NCBI GenBank assembly: GCA_010909165.1
Contig: VJWM01000135.1
Coordinates: forward strand, 620,001-684,000
Source: Anthoceros angustus
Lineage: Eukaryota > Streptophyta > Anthocerotopsida > Anthocerotales > Anthocerotaceae
DNA length: 64,000 nt
Direction: 5' to 3'
Shown: positions 10,969 through 21,534 of the stretch, in pieces
Numbering within the stretch: position 1 is the first letter of the stretch
Layout: the number at the start of each line of letters is the position of its first letter
The notes under the pieces: generated by a model
Told to the model about the DNA's origin: nothing
Databases searched by the model: none
What the model saw: the letters and a program-made list of their open reading frames with translations, nothing else
Translations under genes and position numbers: made by a program

Positions 10969-11709
10969 ACAAGTAACACCCCTCAACTGTGACCCGATGA
11001 GAAGCGTCAAGTCTTGGCTTCCAGTCTAGGATCTCGCCAATTCACTCCACAAGAGACTTGCACAATTCTCAACGCTCTCAACCTCACGACCACGGCACTA
11101 GGCTCCAAGTAGCCAGCGTCTGCGGCCGCCCACCTCCTCGAGGTGCTGCTCTTTATTACAAGAATAGCGATGGAATCGGCTATCATGGCCCAGCTCACGC
11201 CCTTGATTCCATGACAAGCTCCCCTTGATTCCATGACAAGCTCACTAGCTAACTCTCCTGACTCTCTCAACACAGGCTTGCAGGCGCTGCCTCTCTCAAA
11301 GAGTAAGTCCCACTTGTAACTTGTTCCTCAAAGCCCTTGCTCTAGCCCTTATATATCCATGACTGACCTTAACTAGGCATTTAAATCTAGGAATTCTTAC
11401 GGACCACTAATCACTAAGAGTCCTCTCTAGGCTCTTCATTTGTGGCGTAGCAATTCCTCTCTAACAGAGATTGCATGAAGCATGCAACACATGCATCTTC
11501 TTAACAGGGCAGCTACTAACTTAGCTTTTTACCTTTTTCAATTTTTCACCTTTCTACCTTATTTCACCAGTGCCGTTACTGATCCGGGGATTTAGGGTTT
11601 AGGATTTTGAAAAACATGGCGACTCTAAGTGCCTCGCTTACTCTACATAGTAACTCGCCAAGTGGTGCATTTCGAGGAACACGACTCGAGTGCAGTCGAG
11701 AGACAAGCA
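10969..11709 (-). mobile_element. LTR-like copy B, abutting copy A
   Basis: Same order of conserved blocks as copy A but without the minisatellite. Its terminal segment 11581-11707 repeats 10834-10960 at a constant offset of 747 bp with only a few substitutions. It includes GGATTTAGGGTTTAGGATTT, close to the plant telomere repeat. Copy B ends less than 200 bp from the Yippee start codon, so it may contribute promoter sequence. Confidence 0.6.
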
Positions 11710-11898
11710 TAAATGCCATAACTTGTCGACATCCACTGCCGCTTCGTTCTTCGTTTCTGTGCCCCATGGACTCTATGCACTAACAATTCTCTCGCATCCC
11801 CTAGTAGAAGCATACATGGTGGAGGAAGCAAATTGTGTTTGCCAGCAGGCGGGTGAGGCTTGATTTCGAGGTTGCGGGCGTTGCAGCAAGAAGGGACG

Positions 11899-12847
11899 AT
11901 GGGGCAGATCTTCAAGGAGTATCTCACCGGCAGCCGCATCTACAGCTGCAGCAACTGCCATGCTCACTCTGCTGCGCACGACCAGATCTATTCCAAATCC
12001 TTCCACGGCCGCTTTGGTCGGGCCTACCTCTTCAACAATGTGTGAGGACCTTTCCCCTACTCTGTTTCACGCTCTTTCCCTGCTCGCAATTGTCTTGTGC
12101 AGTTTGCTCTGCTGGTCATGAGGAGTCTGCATCCGATTCTAGTACCTCACGGCTCTTCCCTCCACTTCTGTGCTACACTGTGATTCTCTGACCGGATTCG
12201 GGCAGCCTTGTGTCTGTTTGTTGTGGTGGAATCGCGAGAGCTGTACGGAGCTGCCTCTGCTAAGCACCGCAAGGCAGGGAAGGATGGGACGGCGGGTTGA
12301 TGCTTTTTAGGACCTGCGTTTGTTTTGGATTGGGGTCCTCAGCTGCCCGCACATCTTTCCTCTTCCTCGCCAGTTCTAGGTTTTAGTGATGTTTGTTGGC
12401 CATTGTCCACAGTGACTGTCAGCGGACAGCGATGATTTAGCACACGTGAAGCTGGCTGTTGAATTTCTCTGCGAGCTGGTGGTGCAGTCTAGACTCGGAA
12501 CATGATGCACACATGTTGTTGCCTGCTGTTTTGCAGTGTGAATGTTTGTCTTGGGCCCAAGGAAGATCGCCTTCTCATAACGGGGCTTCACACGGTTGCG
12601 GACATCTACTGCAATTGCTGCCAGCAGATCCTTGGCTGGAAATATGTGAGTTTTTCCTGTTGCAATGTCCATCAAAGCTTTCCAGATACACGTGTGTTCA
12701 CAGCACCCGCTACGACAGGTTTTCGACTCTGACTTTAACACTACTAATCTGCCTGGGGAACAGGAAACAGCATTCGAGGAACGAGAGAAGTATAAGGAGG
12801 GCAAGTACATCATCGAGAAGGCAAAGATGACCAAAGAGAATTGGTGA
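11899..12847 (+). CDS. Yippee-like zinc-binding protein
   Basis: Three exons: 11899-12041, 12537-12645, 12764-12847, giving 111 residues, the usual Yippee size. Exon 1 has the first zinc pair in YSCSNCHAH and the conserved GRAYLFNNV; exon 2 has [20 protein letters not shown] and the second pair in CNCC, then GWKY; exon 3 ends with the family tail [12 protein letters not shown]. Two CxxC pairs bind zinc in this single-domain fold, which resembles cereblon and MIS18 domains. The molecular role in plants is poorly known. The intron before exon 3 has a clear branch-site-like ACTAATC. The LTR-like copy B lies immediately upstream. Confidence 0.93.
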
Positions 12848-14245
12848 GCGTGACAGCGATGGTGGAGTCTCTACATGCTTCTTGTAGATGGTCACGAAGG
12901 CTCACGTAGCCTTGAGCGATAGTGATATGTACAGTGTGGCCTGGTTTTTGCTGCTGGTTGCTGTCCCAAAGACTCTGCAAAACATGATCAGTCTTCACAG
13001 ATTTTTGACCCATGGATTTCACCGCTGTAGAGAGAGGCAAACTGTATAGGAAGGCGAGGTTTTGCTCCCGGTAGCTGTCTTTCAGACTTCCAATCCGGAG
13101 ATGTTGATACGTTGTTCACCGGGCAAGTGCCGGGGTCTCATTTTATGCTAAGCTCTCTTTCACTCCGCCAAGGTAAGACGCCTCGGACATGCAGCCGGTG
13201 GTGCCAACCACGCGTGGACAGTGCGGCAAATGTTTCCAGTTTTTGGGCATGATAGTTATGTTCTACACGGGATGCTTGAAGAACCCACAGCGGTTTAATC
13301 CTGCCGCCCTTCATCCCGTGTCTCCTCGTATGGCCAAATAGGCAGGGGAAAAGAAAACATTGGATATCCAATTGGCTGCCATCTGGGCAAATCAGCGATG
13401 ACCGGCGTCATCCAGATAGCCGCAGTGTGCAGACTGTGGACAAGGTGTCCAATCCACTCATCCCTGAGTGCCTGCTTTTTGGGGATCATGCCAAGAAAAC
13501 AGGAGAGGGAGATAGCGTCCTGGGTGATGGGGGATGGATGAGGATTTGCCCGTGCTACACTTTGGCTCTCACCTTTGGGCTCACCTGGTTCTTACAATGG
13601 ATGCTGAGTCAGGATGGAAGGCAGGGAGTGCCCACCATCAGCCTCGCATTTCTAACACAGTTGATTTGCCTGCGAGAGTGATCTTTTGGCCGAAAGTATG
13701 TGTAGATGCAGAGGGAGTGCGGAGGCATAAGCATGTGGGTTCGTGGGACGGGACGAGGTAATATGCCAAGGACATGGTGGCCCTGTAGTTGCTTGCCAGC
13801 AATCCAGGTCCCGGATGATAGACCTAGGATCAGCTGCAAGCCAGGCGCACGAGGCTTCCAGGGAAGCAAGTTCTCCAGCCACTGGCCACTGGCAAAATGC
13901 TGGGCTGATATGAGACCTGGCCGGGAGCTTGAAGTCGGATTTCGGGTGCTGCCAAGCAATCCACCATGGCGTGCTTCATTGCCGCCGCGGAGTTCGTTGC
14001 TGCAATGCCTGCCAGCAATACATGGGAAATCCCACGGAAGTCTGGGAGTGCTGGACATGAGGCTGGGAATCTAGCTAGAAGGAAATGGTGCTCCAGGAGA
14101 TTAAGTCTGCAGCGCGCGTATGCATCCAGAAGTGTTGCCCAGGAGGTAGACCTCTCACCAGTGTTGTTGGCAATGCTGTGAGCTCCTTGGTTTGGATGTG
14201 CTTTGTGCTGATTGTTATAGATTGGTGCAACAGGAGACTACACTG
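12848..14245. other. Intergenic plus possible 5' exon of the next PPR gene
   Basis: No independent gene is supported. A plus-strand frame from ATG 13966 (MACFIAAAEFVAAMP, then R/S-rich) looks like an organelle transit peptide. It could join the LPE1-like gene through GTGAGC at 14178 and TTATAG ending at 14220, in phase, but that intron would be only 43 bp. Confidence 0.3.
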
Positions 14246-15994
14246 ATGAAGAGGAAAGACCACGAAGCTCTTTTGGGCCGCATCGCTTCTGAAACAGAGC
14301 GTAAGTGCGAGAACAGCCGAGCCACGACGCCGTTGGAACGAGCCATTACATGGGCGTTGAGAGGAGTTACGGATGCCTCGCACGTTGCTGCCATTTTGGG
14401 GGATTTGGAGATTTCTCTTCCGGTATTCTCCTCCGTGATTCAGAAATTGGGTGTGGAAGGGCACCCTTGTGCGGCACATGCGATCGTGAATTGGATGTGT
14501 GCCAGACCTGTTGCGAATGAGGAGGATCGACCCAATGTGTACATATACAACAGCTTGTTGGGAGCCTTGAAGGCGAACCGGAGATATCACGTGATGGACC
14601 AGGTTATTGCAGAGATTGAGACGAGGAAAGTTGTCCCTGATGTGGTCACTTTCAACACTGTAATCAAGATGCAGGAGGAGCAGGGCAACCTTCATGAAGC
14701 CCTCAATGTGTTCATAGCTCTGAAGCTGGCAGGAATAAAACCTACCTTCGTAACCTACAGAATGCTATTCCGGATTCTAGCAAAAGTTGGGGATGCTGTC
14801 ACTGCCCTTGAAATGTTCGTGGATCTGAGGAATGAGCAGATGCAGAGCCAGCTGAGCCGTCCTGGATCACATTACGCAGTGCAGGGTGAGCAAGTAGACA
14901 GCAGGATTGTAGGACTAGGGATGGGGAGCCAATGGCAGCAGATGGAGGTTTTCATGAGGGATCTGTGTTCGGAAAGAATCTGGATATGGCTGGCAGAAGG
15001 AGCCGAGGCTTCAGAAATCGGCCAGCTCTTTGCGGGCATGGAGGCTGCAGCTGTAGAGCTAGACACGGCAACCTGTGTCAATCTCTTGTGGAGATGTGGT
15101 ACTAGGGAGCTGGATCATGTTTTGGTGAAGCGTCTGTACCTGGTCCTGCGGACCAAAGGTTATCCCCTCAGCATTTCCCTGTGCAATCATGTGATCAAGG
15201 CCTTAGGCAAGGGGAAGAAGTGGTGGGCAGCCCTTCAGGTTTTTGAGCAAATGGTTGAGCAGGGGCCTGAGCCAGATAGAACTACACGGGAAATAGTGGT
15301 CTCACACTTCCGCATCCTTCTGAATGCGGCCAGGAGGAGGAGAATTTGGAAGTGGTCGTTGATATTACTTGACAGAATGCTAGAAAAGGGACTTGACCCT
15401 GGGAGATTTGCATGGAATGCCGCTCTAATCGCTTGTGCCAAGGCTAATGCAACCTCTGCAGCAGTGGGTTTGTTCCAAAAAATGATACAATACGGGGAGA
15501 AACCAGATGTGCTATCCTATGGTGCTCTTCTCTGCGCTTTTGAGAAAGCAGGTCTGTACGATAACGCAGTCCGACTGTGGGCACACATGAAGAAAGTAGG
15601 AGTCAAGCCGAACGATGTAGCCTACACTATCATGATATGTGTCCACGGGAATTCAGGACTGTATGAGGATTGTCTGAAAGTGGTCAGTGAGATGCAGGAA
15701 GCTGGGTTGGAACCATCTCTTATAACCTACAATGCTCTCATCACAGCATGTGCCAAGGTGGGTAATAGTCAAGGTGCCCTTTATTGGCTGAACCAGATGA
15801 GTGGTGTTTGGATAGCACCTGATGGCATTACATTTGAGCAGCTTTTTGAGGCCTTCTCGGCTGATGTCAAGTGGCAATCAGCAGCGTCAACCTGTTCTAT
15901 CAGCAACTCATGCTCTAAGGATGAACAGTATGTTGGTAGTACCACAAGCTGGAATTTAAGTGTCCAAGCTGAATCCTCTAGGCTGGGCACGTGA
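14246..15994 (+). CDS. P-class PPR protein resembling At3g46610/LPE1
   Basis: The frame is open well upstream, but the first in-frame ATG is 14246, giving 582 residues; a transit-peptide exon further up is likely. The protein has scattered PPR motifs (YIYNSLLGAL, VVTFNTVIKM, LSYGALLCAF, ITYNALITAC), separated mid-protein by a non-PPR stretch. The later half carries AKxGKKWWAAL-like and REIVVSHFRILLNAA segments. Those match my recollection of At3g46610, the Arabidopsis LPE1 protein that promotes psbA translation in chloroplasts. A plastid RNA-binding role is therefore inferred. Its stop is only 20 bp from the stop of the convergent chalcone-isomerase-like gene, so 3' UTRs must overlap. The C-terminal 40 residues are low-complexity and serine-rich. 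Confidence 0.82.
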   Translation: MKRKDHEALLGRIASETERKCENSRATTPLERAITWALRGVTDASHVAAILGDLEISLPVFSSVIQKLGVEGHPCAAHAIVNWMCARPVANEEDRPNVYIYNSLLGALKANRRYHVMDQVIAEIETRKVVPDVVTFNTVIKMQEEQGNLHEALNVFIALKLAGIKPTFVTYRMLFRILAKVGDAVTALEMFVDLRNEQMQSQLSRPGSHYAVQGEQVDSRIVGLGMGSQWQQMEVFMRDLCSERIWIWLAEGAEASEIGQLFAGMEAAAVELDTATCVNLLWRCGTRELDHVLVKRLYLVLRTKGYPLSISLCNHVIKALGKGKKWWAALQVFEQMVEQGPEPDRTTREIVVSHFRILLNAARRRRIWKWSLILLDRMLEKGLDPGRFAWNAALIACAKANATSAAVGLFQKMIQYGEKPDVLSYGALLCAFEKAGLYDNAVRLWAHMKKVGVKPNDVAYTIMICVHGNSGLYEDCLKVVSEMQEAGLEPSLITYNALITACAKVGNSQGALYWLNQMSGVWIAPDGITFEQLFEAFSADVKWQSAASTCSISNSCSKDEQYVGSTTSWNLSVQAESSRLGT

Positions 15995-16014
15995 CTCTTA
16001 TACATGTCTGCTGG

Positions 16015-16993
16015 CTAGTTCAGCCAAGAAGCGATGCCCTGGACGAGGGAAGCAACTGTGGAAGGACTCAGCGTGTTCTGGCCCAGAACTGTGTCCAGCA
16101 GCGCCGATACAGTGGTTTCGCCTGAGATGATGTGCACCACCTCTGTCCCATCCGCGTGCACCTGAGACACCACATTACATCCAGCTTGTGTAAGTAGCAG
16201 CAACCCGGCTACCTGCTTTGTCTGTAGCAGAAGTCTCAGCTCTTTTCTCACCGTGAGCTTCACAACGGAAGGGGAGGACACTGTGTAGAACACTGTCGAC
16301 CCCAACTGGTTGATGGGTTGGAAGAAGTGAGTGAGCTCCTTCAGTGCCCTCTCTTCTGCCTCGCCAAGCTTGTTATCTTTGATGAGCCGCTCCTTGACAA
16401 CGGCCTCCACCTGGGCTCCATACTGAGCCCCCGTGAGTGGACCCACAAGCAAGACCACCTTCACGAATTTCTCGACAGGGGCTGTAAAGCCATGGGGCAG
16501 GGATTTAGTTCCACTCCAAGCAATGTGGCTTGCATACCAGTCAAATCACCATCCCTAACCTTTGATCAAAGCTGCGAAGAAGGCAGAGTCTTGACTGAGC
16601 TCCTCAGCGGACTTCCCCTTCCAAGCGTGAAGATGAGAAGTGACCTCCCGCTCCAGGTAGATTGCGAACCGGGCAACTTTCACTTCCACGTTGTCTTTCA
16701 CCTTCAGTTCCAAACCTGCAAGGATGACACTCCGGATGCACTGAATAAGTTACTGACGATTGTGACCCCCTTTCAGATCTGATGTTATCATGGACAGTTC
16801 TATACATACCATGGCCAGCGAGGAACAGGGTCTTAGAGGAGTCTGAAGGGGAGGTGATGCTGCCATTGAGAGTGATGCCCTCCTCGGCAAAAATCACGTC
16901 CGATACACCCACTGCCACAGAAACAATTTCCGTGAATCAAGAACTCCAGACACAGGACGGAGGATCAAGGCAATTGCTGAGTACCTACTTACT
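16015..16993 (-). CDS. Chalcone-isomerase-like protein, probably non-catalytic
   Basis: Coding exons on the minus strand: 16911-16810, 16715-16560, 16481-16015. The A of the start codon probably comes from the last base (16993) of an upstream exon, splice donor GTAAGT at 16992, so ATG forms only after splicing. The protein is then 241 residues. It follows chalcone isomerase throughout: ITSPSDSSKTLFLAGHG, FAIYLERE, AWKGKSAEELS, APVEKFVKVVLLVGPLTGAQY and the C-terminal LLDTVLGQNTLSPST. The Tyr in GAQY is kept. The Thr of the FTAIGVYLE region is replaced, and the Asn seven residues after that Tyr is Val. Loss of those residues suggests an enhancer or fatty-acid-binding-like member (type III/IV) rather than an enzyme closing naringenin chalcone. 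The alignment is from memory. Confidence 0.82.
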
Positions 16994-17717
16994 TTCTGAA
17001 GAGGCAGAACAGGACTGGAATGCTGAAAGCTTTTCAAGAGAAGGGGACTTCTGGACTCTGGAATGTGCAACTCTGAGGAGACAAGGTGGGTATTTAATGG
17101 CGGAGTGGCATGCATGAGGTGCATGAACTGGTCCTGTGGGGCATTTGCACCTGAAGGATAGAAGCCTTCAGAAGATTGTGACATGGTGGAACATATCCGC
17201 CTTGCGGCCACCACAAACACGGTGCTGTCACTGCCTGATAGGCGAAGCAGTGGCTCAACATCTCCTACTCCCCCAACACGCTAATCCCCCTCTTGACTTT
17301 GGCGGGTCATGCCATGCCAAACAATGGACCAGAGTAGGTCGACTGTCACTTATCTAGAAAGTGTCTCACAGCAACCAGAGAGCGCTCAGCAGCTGCAGCT
17401 CACCAGAACTCCTGGCCACGTGCTTCGTCGACTTTTAGGCCTTCAGGCCATCTAGTGCTTAGTCCTTGGATAAGATACGCTCGCCCTTGTATCAGTTTCT
17501 GCAAACCTGTGTGAACAAATTCTTGGTGATTAAGGAACTAAGCATCAGGCATGCGTCCTCATTCTCTTTCAGGAAGCAGTTGCAGACACTGCCCAAATAC
17601 ATGGATGGGGATGGCGGGCTGTATATGGTATGCACTGACTAGTGTCACATCCCCACACTCATCATTCATGTATGTTTCAAAACAACGCTCCACCAGAAGA
17701 AGCTTAATTGATTGTAC
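16994..17717. other. Intergenic between divergent genes, no further gene seen
   Basis: Holds the promoter and 5' UTR exon of the minus-strand chalcone-isomerase-like gene and the promoter of the plus-strand PPR gene. No other coding signal is visible. Confidence 0.4.
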
Positions 17718-19898
17718 ATGGCCGTGAGCGATGCCTGCTTAAAACTTGGTGCTGAGATTGTGTGTACCAGGGCAAACGGACGTGGTCAGAGTCATTTGCG
17801 CAATATCCCATCTCCAGGACTGGACCTGGGTATTGGGTTTAGGCTTGAATCTTTAGCAGGTTCAGTGTACGCTTGTGCCAATCATGGCTGCCTTGTGCAT
17901 GGCACTTCATTCACACAGAGGCCCACACAGGTGGCAACAGGTTGGATGGCTCTGGATATGCAAGTGGGTCCGCCTGCAGGACATGAAATGGGCGTATCGG
18001 CTGAGACCGTGAGCGAACTATGTCAGCAAGGTCAGTACACTGAGGCTGTTGAGGCTCTGGGCGTTCTCGTGCAGACTGGCTGTGATGTATCCAGATCTCT
18101 CTTTTATTCTGTCCTTAAAGAATGTGTGGCTAAGAAGGATTTGGTTATGGGTCGCCGTGTCCATGCTCTCACGGTGAAGAAGGGGTATGAGTCGGATACT
18201 TTCCTGTGCAACCACATGTTGCGTATGTATGCTTCTCTTGCCAGTTTGCAAGACGCGATGGGTGTGTTTGCAGAGGTTGCCAAACCAGATGCCTTCACGT
18301 GGTCTGCTATAATCTCTGCTAACGTGAAACACGGGGAAGACAAACAGGCCGTAGAGCTGTATCATCGAATGCGCAGGTCAAGTGTGAAGCCGGACGGGCA
18401 TGTGTTTGTAGCAGCTCTTCAGGCCTGTGCTGGGGGAGAGGACTTGAATTCTGGGCAGCAAGTGCATGCTGATGTGTTGGCAAGTGGCGTTGAGGGCGAT
18501 TTGTTTGTATGCAGTTGCTTGGTTGACATGTATGCAAAATGTGGAAGCTTGGAAGACGCTCAAAGAGTGTTTGACGGGCTTCATCAAAAGGATTTGGTGA
18601 CTTGGAGCGCCATGATAGCAGGATATGCCCAGCAGAGCATGGGGCAAAAGGCCCTTTGTCTGTACAGAGCTATGCAAGAAGAGGGCATCTTTGCACTGGA
18701 TTCTGTGACATTTGTGTGCCTCTTGCAGGCATGTGCGAGTGTGGGGACTCCAGCTTTGGAAATGGGCAGGCAGCTCCATGCACAAATCAGACAACTAGGA
18801 CTCCAAGGTAATGTGTTTGTAGCCAGCAGTTTGGTGAGCATGTATACCAAGTGTGGCAGCCTCGAGGATGCTCGAGGCGTCTTTGACGGACTTGGTCAAA
18901 AGAATGTGGTGACTTGGAGTGCCATGATCGCAGGGTATTCCCAGCACGGCATGGGGAAGGAAGCCCTTCAGCTGTACAGGGCAATGCAAGAAGACGGCAT
19001 TGTTGCACCCAATGCTGTGACATTTGTCTGCCTTCTTCAGGCATGTGCAGGTGTGTCAGCTTTGCATGTGGGAAGGCAGCTTCATGCACAGATTGAAGAC
19101 CAGGGGCTTCAAGCTGATGCAGCTGTAGCCAACAGCCTGATCAGCATGTATGCAAAGGCGGGGAGTATGGTTGATGCACAGCAGGTGTTTGATGCCTTGC
19201 CGAACAGAGATGTTGTCAGCTGGAGTGCATTGATTGCAGGATACAGCCGTCAAGGAGACAGTGATGAGGTCTTTAACCTGGTTCTCAGAATGCGAGAGGA
19301 TGGTATACAACCAGATGGCATGACTCTCCTTAGTGTGCTAACAGTCTGCAGCCATACAGGCTTAGTGAGCAAGGGGCGAGAGCTCTTTGAGTCAATGAGC
19401 AGATGGTATGGCATCACTCCGACGGCTGACCATTACACATGCATGGTAGATCTCCTGGGTCGTGCAGGCCATCTGGACGAGGCACTAGCTTTAATAAGCA
19501 CAATGCCTGTACCACCTGATGCTACAATTTGGCACACTCTACTGAATGCTTGTCGAAAGTGGAGCAACGTGGAGGTGGGACGCCATGCTTTTGATGAAGC
19601 AGTGAAGCTTAACAAGAAAGATGCCGCAGCATATGTGTTGATGAGGAATATATACACTGATGCCCAGATGTGGAAGCAGGCAGAGGAGCTTCACGTACTA
19701 AGAGAGGGAATTGGGGCCTGGAAGCAGCCAGGCCAGAGCTGGTGGACAGATATGGATGGACTGGTGCACAGTTTTTTGGTTGGGGATAAGAAGCATCCAG
19801 AAATTCAACATATATATGCAAGGCTTGAGCAACTTTTATCCCAACTCAAGAAAGGAGGGTATGGGCCATATCTGGACTCATCAGCCATTTGTACTTAG
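17718..19898 (+). CDS. PLS-class PPR protein with E-type C terminus, no DYW domain
   Basis: Intronless, 726 residues from the first ATG. An N-terminal region of about 100 residues precedes ordered P, L and S motifs with the usual marks (GRRVHALTVKKGY, LVDMYAKCGSLEDAQRVF, VTWSAMIAGYAQQ). The E region reads LLNACRKWSNVEVGRHA, then AWKQPGQSWW, then HSFLVGDKKHP, and the protein stops just where a DYW domain would begin (GGYGPYLD). Such proteins bind organelle RNA and usually specify C-to-U editing sites; without its own deaminase it would need a DYW partner. It is a close paralogue of the gene at 32273-34600 and shares the opening AETVxxLCQQG. Confidence 0.93.
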   Translation: MAVSDACLKLGAEIVCTRANGRGQSHLRNIPSPGLDLGIGFRLESLAGSVYACANHGCLVHGTSFTQRPTQVATGWMALDMQVGPPAGHEMGVSAETVSELCQQGQYTEAVEALGVLVQTGCDVSRSLFYSVLKECVAKKDLVMGRRVHALTVKKGYESDTFLCNHMLRMYASLASLQDAMGVFAEVAKPDAFTWSAIISANVKHGEDKQAVELYHRMRRSSVKPDGHVFVAALQACAGGEDLNSGQQVHADVLASGVEGDLFVCSCLVDMYAKCGSLEDAQRVFDGLHQKDLVTWSAMIAGYAQQSMGQKALCLYRAMQEEGIFALDSVTFVCLLQACASVGTPALEMGRQLHAQIRQLGLQGNVFVASSLVSMYTKCGSLEDARGVFDGLGQKNVVTWSAMIAGYSQHGMGKEALQLYRAMQEDGIVAPNAVTFVCLLQACAGVSALHVGRQLHAQIEDQGLQADAAVANSLISMYAKAGSMVDAQQVFDALPNRDVVSWSALIAGYSRQGDSDEVFNLVLRMREDGIQPDGMTLLSVLTVCSHTGLVSKGRELFESMSRWYGITPTADHYTCMVDLLGRAGHLDEALALISTMPVPPDATIWHTLLNACRKWSNVEVGRHAFDEAVKLNKKDAAAYVLMRNIYTDAQMWKQAEELHVLREGIGAWKQPGQSWWTDMDGLVHSFLVGDKKHPEIQHIYARLEQLLSQLKKGGYGPYLDSSAICT

Positions 19899-21534
19899 TT
19901 CTCCAGTCTCCTTGTCAAGGTATAAAACAAAGTCGGCTCCAGCATATCACGGCACACATTTCTTGTCCCCTACAAGTCTTGACAGGTATGACGTTTTTAC
20001 TAACGAAAGAGGAGATGGGTGAACCCATGTACTTAAGACATCAAACCCAATGTCCAGGGTCTGAGAAGCTCCACAAGGATCACTCTCCAGCTTTCCAAGC
20101 TTTCCCGAAACCATCATGGTAAAGAAGGATCACCTAAGCTCCCTATCTAAAGTCACCTAGAGTGCCTACAACGTCATAGCGAGGGAGATTGAATGGCCTA
20201 AAATTACTGAACTAGTCGAGGATACATCTCCAACAATCGCTACTGTTCGAAAGATAGCCCCTGCAAGGAATATACATCTCCAGCAATAGCTATTGTTTGT
20301 AAGATAGCCACCGTAAGGGCCCTTTGGAGGGAATGGTTACTTGTTGTTGAAAGAACGCTCCGAACGAGGTAGGCCCGCTCCTTATCTCTTTGTATAATAT
20401 GCTTTGTCATAGGATATGATAAATTTATCAAAATCCCTATAAGTCTTCAAGGCAAGCGGGATGAAGAGGTTGCCAGTTTGCATTTCTTTATATTTAGTAA
20501 CCTTGAAAGCCAACGATCTAGTTGTCGCCCAACCTGGACAATTTAGGATAACCTATTCAGAGGTGGTATCCTAAACTATTTAAAGGTGGATCCCTCTTGT
20601 GTAGGGTCAATAGCCACCCTATAAGTCTTTAAGGCAAGCGGGATGAAAAGGTGGTTAGTTTGTATTCCTCTATATTTAGTAACCTTAAAAGCCGACGTTA
20701 CAGTTGTCGCCCAACCTGGACGGTTTAGGGTAATCTATTCAGAAGTGGATCTTTGTTGTGTAGAGTCAACAGCAACCACTTCTGCAACTAAGATTTGGTG
20801 ACCCCGAACGAGAATGTAAAATATACCAAGGCTCCCTCCAAGCCATACACCATATGACCACTTTCATGAGCCATTGCAAACGTAACGCCACGAATGACAT
20901 CATGGGTAGCAATACGTTAATCCCGCAAGATCATTCCAAATGCATCCAAGGCATAGCCACATTCACACGCAAGATCGTTCCAAATACATCTAAGGCATAG
21001 CGACATTCACAGCTGAGAAGTGATGAAGCTTCTAGCTAAACCAAGCCCAGACGGAAGTGCATGTTATAGTGAAGGTTGTAGGTGCAATGTGAAATCCCTG
21101 TATAGATGGACGAGCCAACAACCAAGGTCCTGCGCCCTTCCTAGAACAAGAGCAAAGATGGGCTCTTGTGGTCCTTGGAATAGAAGGGTTCAAAAGGATG
21201 GATTGGAAAGCTTGGCCGAGTTGTTTGTCGAGCAAGGATGCCAGCAACCCTCTAAAACCATTGTTGAGGAAGGTCATAAAAGGTGACTCTGCCTTGCTTC
21301 TATTGATACCATGTCTGTAGCTTCTCTCAAGGAAACTTGAAAAGAAGGTTTCCTCTTCAACTCCTGATACAAAGTCCTCCCAAAAGGGCTTATCGTGAAG
21401 CATGAAATACGAGGCCAGAGCAAAGGCATACAAAGCCCACCTGCCCAAAATTAATGTTAGCAAGAAAGCCTCCATGGAAACTAGATCCATTCTCCTGTAA
21501 GCTACTATCAAGAATTCTTGCTAACGTGTTAGAT
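19899..21534. repeat. Gene-free tract with several short tandem duplications
   Basis: Three direct duplications are visible. About 20225-20325 contains two copies of a roughly 50-bp unit (TACATCTCCA(A/G)CAAT...GATAGCC). 20435-20590 repeats at 20617-20772 with an offset of 182 bp. About 20926-21010 contains two copies of a 47-bp unit (CGCAAGATC(A/G)TTCCAAAT). The text TTTGGTGACCCCGAACG at about 20794 resembles the sequence next to plant LTRs, so retroelement debris is likely. A minus-strand frame 21511-21032 has no recognisable domain. Confidence 0.7.

Noticed and set aside
13966-14220. Transit-peptide-like exon joined to the LPE1-like PPR
   Set aside because: The reading phase fits, but the intron would be 43 bp, shorter than normal plant introns; kept only as a possibility.
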